A stretch of 16,886 nucleotides of DNA from Gemmatimonadota bacterium (lineage in GTDB: Bacteria; JAAXHH01), in contig JAPOOT010000475.1 in assembly GCA_026713285.1 (NCBI GenBank), positions 1 to 16,886 of the forward strand. Reading direction: 5' to 3'. Numbering within the stretch: position 1 is the stretch's first letter; each line of letters opens with the position of its first letter. This document shows positions 13,231-16,886 of the stretch, piece by piece. The notes beneath the pieces were generated by a model. That model was not told the origin of the DNA. It did no database searches and was given only the letters and a program-made list of their open reading frames with translations. A program made the translations under genes and the position numbers.

Positions 13231-16206
13231 ATGCCTGTCAATAGCGAGCCATCCTTCAACGAAGCACTGGCCCGTGTCCTCCGGTCGAAGAATCCTCGCT
13301 GGCGGGACACGCTTGCCGCAGAACAACACCAAACGCTAAAGGGTGGCGGTAGGCCTGACGTAATACTGCGGAATCCGCGCGGTTCGGTGGTTGTCGTCGA
13401 GACCGAGTACATTCCAGCCCGTACGGTTGAGAATGAAGCCAAAGATCGCATCGGTCGAGAACTCAGTGATTCAGGCGTGGCAATCGAACAGTGTGTCGCC
13501 GTCCGAGTACCTGATTTCCTAAAAACGGTCCCTCAGCACGATCTCGACACCCGGACGGCGGTGGCGACCTATGAATTCTGCCTCTTCAGCGAAACGGACA
13601 ATGCCGAGGATCCTTTGCGCTGGCCCGAGGAAGGTTGGATCACGGGCGCGATCAACGATCTCGCGCTCCTGATCGAAACCGCGTCGATTTCAGAACGGAT
13701 CGTCGCCCAAAGCCTGGACATTCTGGAAGATGGGATAAGCGAAACTGCCGTCCAGTTGCGCGACGCCACAGAAGACAGACCAAACGTAAGATCCCGCATT
13801 GCTTCAACGCTCCTGCAGGAAGACGGTGTGCAGACCTCGCGAATGGCAGTGGCCATCATTGCAAACGCACTCACTTTTCAAAGCATGCTCGCCGGAGCCT
13901 TTCACGTCCAAACGTTCGACGATCTGCGTCAGAACGGAGTCATCCCAAAGTCGGCGGTCTTGCGCGAATGGAAGCGCATACTTGAAATCAACTACTGGCC
14001 CATTTTCCACATTGCGAGCGAGGTCCTCAGCCCGATTCCGGATGGCATCTCCGCTCGATTGCTGGAAAAGTTGTCGAATGTGTCGAGCGAGTTAGAAGCA
14101 CACGGCGTCACGCAGTCACACGACATCTATGGGCGAATGTTCCAGCGGATGATCAGCGACAGGAAGTTCCTTGCGACATTCTATACCTTGCCCGCGTCGG
14201 CGACGTTGCTCGCGGAGCTGGCGGTTGAGATGATGGACGTTGAGTGGAGTGATCCTGATGAAGTGACGAAGCTCCGCACCGCAGACTTTGCATGCGGTAC
14301 GGGTACGTTGATCACGGCGCTCTATCAGGCCATGCTGGGACGCCATCGACGTGCTGGCGGCAACGATGAGGCGATTCACAAGAGCATGATGGAGACTTCT
14401 ATCTTCGCGGCCGATATCATGCCGGCGGCGACCCATCTGACCACTTCGATGTTGTCCAGTACCCATCCAACAACCCCATTCGAGCAGACCCGTGTCCATC
14501 TCTTGCCATACGGCCAGCAGGAGGACGACGTAGGGGCCATTTCCTTCGCGCTGGGCGCGCTCGACCTAATTCGAGCGCAGCATGGTACCGGACTTTTCGA
14601 GAACACGGGGATCATGGTACAAAGCGGTACGGAAAGCACGCAGGACGTCATTAGAGAAGCGGGTAAATTGACGGACACATTCCTGCTTCAGCACCACTCG
14701 ATGGACGTGGTTATCATGAATCCACCCTTTACCCGCCCGACCAACCACGAAGCGACCGATGTCCCTGTACCTTCTTTTGCCGGCCTGGGAAACAATGAGG
14801 CAGAGCAGGCAGCCATGTCCCGTCTTCTGAGAGATATCCGGAGGGAAATTGACGATCCCGCCGGTCACGGAAACGCCGGACTCGCGTCCAATTTCCTTGA
14901 CCTCGCCGACGCCAAGATCCGTCCCGGCGGCTTGCTTGCGCTCGTGATGCCGCTCAGCCTTCTTCAAGGCAACGCGTGGAAGGCAAGCCGCGACCTACTG
15001 CAGGCAAAATATGAGGGCGCAGTGGTCGTCAGCCTAGCATCCGTAGTTCGAGACAGTGCGGTATCATTCTCGGCCGATACCGGAATGGGAGAGGTGTTGT
15101 TGATCGCACGACGCAGAACCACCCGGGATAACCCGGAGCAGGCAAAAACCGAGTTGACGGCAGATTCGGTAATCTATGTCGCACTGAGAAAGCCGCCGGT
15201 GTCCGGATCCGAAGCAACGGGTATCGCTTCGGCAATTCGAGACGCGGTCCGACAGGGCATCTCGCGAATCGCCATTGGCAACGACCAGTACGGTATTCTC
15301 ACACGAGGTACCTGGGACGAGGGCCATTGTGCGTCAGTGATAAATGCTGAACTCGTAGATACCGTTAGAAACCTGCAAGATGGCAAACTGAAATTGCCTC
15401 GAATTCCTCAAGCGTATACGGTTCCGACGACTATGCTGGGCGAGTTGGGAAAGCGGGGCTTGGTTCACCGAGATATCAATGGGATTGAAAGAAAAGCCGT
15501 TCAAGGGCAACAGGAGAAACAACTGTACTTCCGTGGACCATTTAAGATCCAACAAATAACGGATGAACCAACATTTCCGGTCCTCTGGAACCACGCTGCG
15601 GATCGTGAACGTTACATCGAGGTTCAGCCCGATAAGTGCGGTATTATACGCGAAAACTGTGACGAAAAAGCTTATAGCGTGTGGAAAACGGCATCCAGAC
15701 TTCACTTTAGCCTTGACTTCCGGCTCAACTCTCAGAGCCTAGCCGCTTGCTTGACACCGAAGGATACGCTGGGTGGCACCGCGTGGCCCAATTTCACGAT
15801 GGACAACCGTCAAAATGAAACAGCTACTGCACTATGGGCCAATACTACGCTGGGACTGATCCTTTTCTGGTGGGCAGGTACCGTTCAACAGGCTGGGCGA
15901 ACCCGCCTGACCATCAGCAGGTTGCCCGAACTGCTCGTGCTGGATGTGTGTACGCTGACTGACACGCAGTTGGATCAAGCCGATTGTATCTTTAAAGATT
16001 TTGAGAAACGCCCGTTGCTGCCCGCAAACGAGGCCTATCAGGACGAGAACCGCCAGGCACTGGACGAAGCTGTGCTAGTCGGCCTGCTTGGACTGCCTGA
16101 ATCGATACTCGATCCCCTTGCGGTGCTTCGAAGGCAATGGTGCACCGAACCGACGGTACACGGCGGTAAGAGTACGCGACCCGATTCGGAAATTAAAAGA
16201 ATCTAA
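13231..16206 (+). CDS. Large N6-adenine DNA methyltransferase of restriction-modification type, with nuclease-like N-terminus
   Basis: A 991-residue protein. The methyltransferase domain has the SAM motif DFACGTGTL (352-360), upstream FYTLPASATLLAEL (317-330), and the N6-adenine/N4-cytosine motif NPPF (497-500). The spacing fits the gamma-class methylases of type I and type IIG systems. The N-terminal 130 residues show GGGRPDVILRNPRGSVVVVE (38-57) followed by TEY, resembling a PD-(D/E)XK nuclease core, but with E57-T-E59 where E-X-K is expected. The C-terminal third (about 700-950) is probably the target-recognition part, ending LLGLPESILDPLAVLRRQWC. No separate restriction or specificity gene is nearby, so it may be a self-contained type IIG-like enzyme or an orphan methylase. 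The ribosome site is weak. Base composition is lower in GC than the genes to its left, suggesting acquisition. Confidence 0.85.
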   Translation: MPVNSEPSFNEALARVLRSKNPRWRDTLAAEQHQTLKGGGRPDVILRNPRGSVVVVETEYIPARTVENEAKDRIGRELSDSGVAIEQCVAVRVPDFLKTVPQHDLDTRTAVATYEFCLFSETDNAEDPLRWPEEGWITGAINDLALLIETASISERIVAQSLDILEDGISETAVQLRDATEDRPNVRSRIASTLLQEDGVQTSRMAVAIIANALTFQSMLAGAFHVQTFDDLRQNGVIPKSAVLREWKRILEINYWPIFHIASEVLSPIPDGISARLLEKLSNVSSELEAHGVTQSHDIYGRMFQRMISDRKFLATFYTLPASATLLAELAVEMMDVEWSDPDEVTKLRTADFACGTGTLITALYQAMLGRHRRAGGNDEAIHKSMMETSIFAADIMPAATHLTTSMLSSTHPTTPFEQTRVHLLPYGQQEDDVGAISFALGALDLIRAQHGTGLFENTGIMVQSGTESTQDVIREAGKLTDTFLLQHHSMDVVIMNPPFTRPTNHEATDVPVPSFAGLGNNEAEQAAMSRLLRDIRREIDDPAGHGNAGLASNFLDLADAKIRPGGLLALVMPLSLLQGNAWKASRDLLQAKYEGAVVVSLASVVRDSAVSFSADTGMGEVLLIARRRTTRDNPEQAKTELTADSVIYVALRKPPVSGSEATGIASAIRDAVRQGISRIAIGNDQYGILTRGTWDEGHCASVINAELVDTVRNLQDGKLKLPRIPQAYTVPTTMLGELGKRGLVHRDINGIERKAVQGQQEKQLYFRGPFKIQQITDEPTFPVLWNHAADRERYIEVQPDKCGIIRENCDEKAYSVWKTASRLHFSLDFRLNSQSLAACLTPKDTLGGTAWPNFTMDNRQNETATALWANTTLGLILFWWAGTVQQAGRTRLTISRLPELLVLDVCTLTDTQLDQADCIFKDFEKRPLLPANEAYQDENRQALDEAVLVGLLGLPESILDPLAVLRRQWCTEPTVHGGKSTRPDSEIKRI

Positions 16207-16285
16207 GCTTATATTGACATTTTGCGTCATTCTACGTTAGTTTTTCAGTTTGTACAGCGATGTTCTTGTCTGGTGTTTTTCCGAT

Positions 16286-16297
16286 CCGAATATTCGG
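16286..16297. repeat. Perfect 12-bp palindrome CCGAATATTCGG
   Basis: A perfect palindrome in the 219-bp gap between the methyltransferase stop and the last gene. It could be an operator or the site of a regulator, or chance. The gap also has a TTGACA (16214-16219) without a matching -10, and nothing else that I can identify. Confidence 0.3.
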
Positions 16298-16425
16298 GGT
16301 ACGGAAGGGCAATAGACGGGTACGGGCAGAATCCAGGCGAAGCGGTTTGCGGAACGTATCCATGAAAGCACTGCGAAGATTCTAAATGCTTTAGGCAAAT
16401 CTCCACTTTTTACTCAGAGGTCACA

Positions 16426-16886
16426 GTGGAAACGATATTCAACGACTTGTTGGATAAGTGGAAAACTCTCGTTCCAAATTCCACATTGATTTTGTTTATA
16501 CTTGCAGTAGTTCCAGGAGTGATAATAGTATTTGTGCGATCACGATTTGTTAAAGGGAACATCCTGCCTTACCCCGCAGGATTCCTTACCTATCTGACGG
16601 TCTCGACCACATACTGGTTGGTTTTGTTAACTTTAGTTTTTCCTTTAGGGAAGCAATTTTTGGACTATACTGGAATACACTACTCGCCCACTTCGGTTAA
16701 CGACTTCAATGAAATCATCTGTATCGTTCTTATCCCGATTTCTGTTGGATTGTTTTCTGGTTTGGTATCAAGAAAAGAATTCGTCTACAGGATTATGAGA
16801 AAACTAAAACTAAACCCGATACATCCTACTCCAACAGCTTGGGAAGATTGTTTTTCAGATACCGATGAACAGTTTGTATTGGTTAA
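16426..16886 (+). CDS. Partial membrane protein resembling DUF6338 (3' end beyond window)
   Basis: A GTG at 16426 opens 153 codons that remain open to the window end. AGAGG five bases before is a fair ribosome site, and no usable start lies further upstream in frame. The first 25-40 residues contain a membrane segment (STLILFILAVVPGVIIVFVR), followed by others at about 48-72 (YPAGFLTYLTV, YWLVLLTLVFPL) and 95-115 (EIICIVLIPISVGLFSGLVS). The tail NPIHPTPTAWEDCFSD near 130-145 recalls the P-T-x-W-D/E motif of DUF6338 proteins, which I recall only by pattern, so this naming is tentative. The gene is strongly AT-rich: 60-base lines from 16501 and 16621 have 24 and 19 G+C, against 46 for the line at 7621, consistent with horizontal transfer. 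Function unknown. Confidence 0.7.
   Translation, partial: METIFNDLLDKWKTLVPNSTLILFILAVVPGVIIVFVRSRFVKGNILPYPAGFLTYLTVSTTYWLVLLTLVFPLGKQFLDYTGIHYSPTSVNDFNEIICIVLIPISVGLFSGLVSRKEFVYRIMRKLKLNPIHPTPTAWEDCFSDTDEQFVLV

Noticed and set aside
16214..16242. Promoter for the final gene based on TTGACA at 16214
   Set aside because: The -35 is perfect but the 17-bp spaced hexamer TTAGTT matches the consensus poorly, so it is not listed as a promoter.

Overview
The window reads as high-GC bacterial chromosome from a Gram-negative-type (two-membrane) organism: it has an RND efflux outer-membrane lipoprotein and a small secreted beta-barrel protein. The mix of an archaeal/eukaryotic-type prolyl-tRNA synthetase, ApaG, and Gfo/Idh/MocA plus enolase-superfamily sugar-acid enzymes is what I would expect from an uncultured environmental lineage such as Latescibacterota or Gemmatimonadota. 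That assignment is inference only; no rRNA or other phylogenetic marker is present to fix it.

Layout. 1-2176 (minus): an efflux operon, an outer membrane factor followed 6 bp later by a periplasmic adaptor cut by the window edge; the RND pump would lie beyond the edge. 2177-2496: a 320-bp divergent control region with a promoter facing each way and an AT-rich palindrome. 2497-9112 (plus): a five-gene same-strand run made of a double-NBD ECF-type ATPase, its EcfT membrane partner, a Gfo/Idh/MocA oxidoreductase, an L-rhamnonate-dehydratase-like enolase-superfamily enzyme and a PYROXD2/CrtI-like FAD oxidoreductase. No substrate-binding S component is present, so the transported compound is unknown. 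An uptake module feeding sugar-acid or vitamin-related metabolism is plausible but unproven. 9198-11186 (minus): proS and apaG. 11382-13122 (plus): citrate synthase, with a well-placed sigma70-like promoter, then a small predicted outer-membrane barrel. 13231-16206 (plus): a 991-residue DNA adenine methyltransferase of restriction-enzyme-like build. 16426-end (plus): an AT-rich partial gene for a membrane protein resembling DUF6338.

Two things stand out. First, three unrelated short tandem-repeat arrays (18 bp x3, 19 bp x5, 24 bp x3) lie within 3.3 kb, each exactly at a gene boundary. One supplies repeated ribosome-binding sites before the FAD oxidoreductase. Another repeats the last codons and stop of proS. 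Second, GC content falls towards the right end, where the methyltransferase and membrane protein look like an acquired defence or accessory island. The methyltransferase carries an N-terminal nuclease-like segment with E-T-E where a PD-(D/E)XK enzyme would have E-X-K.
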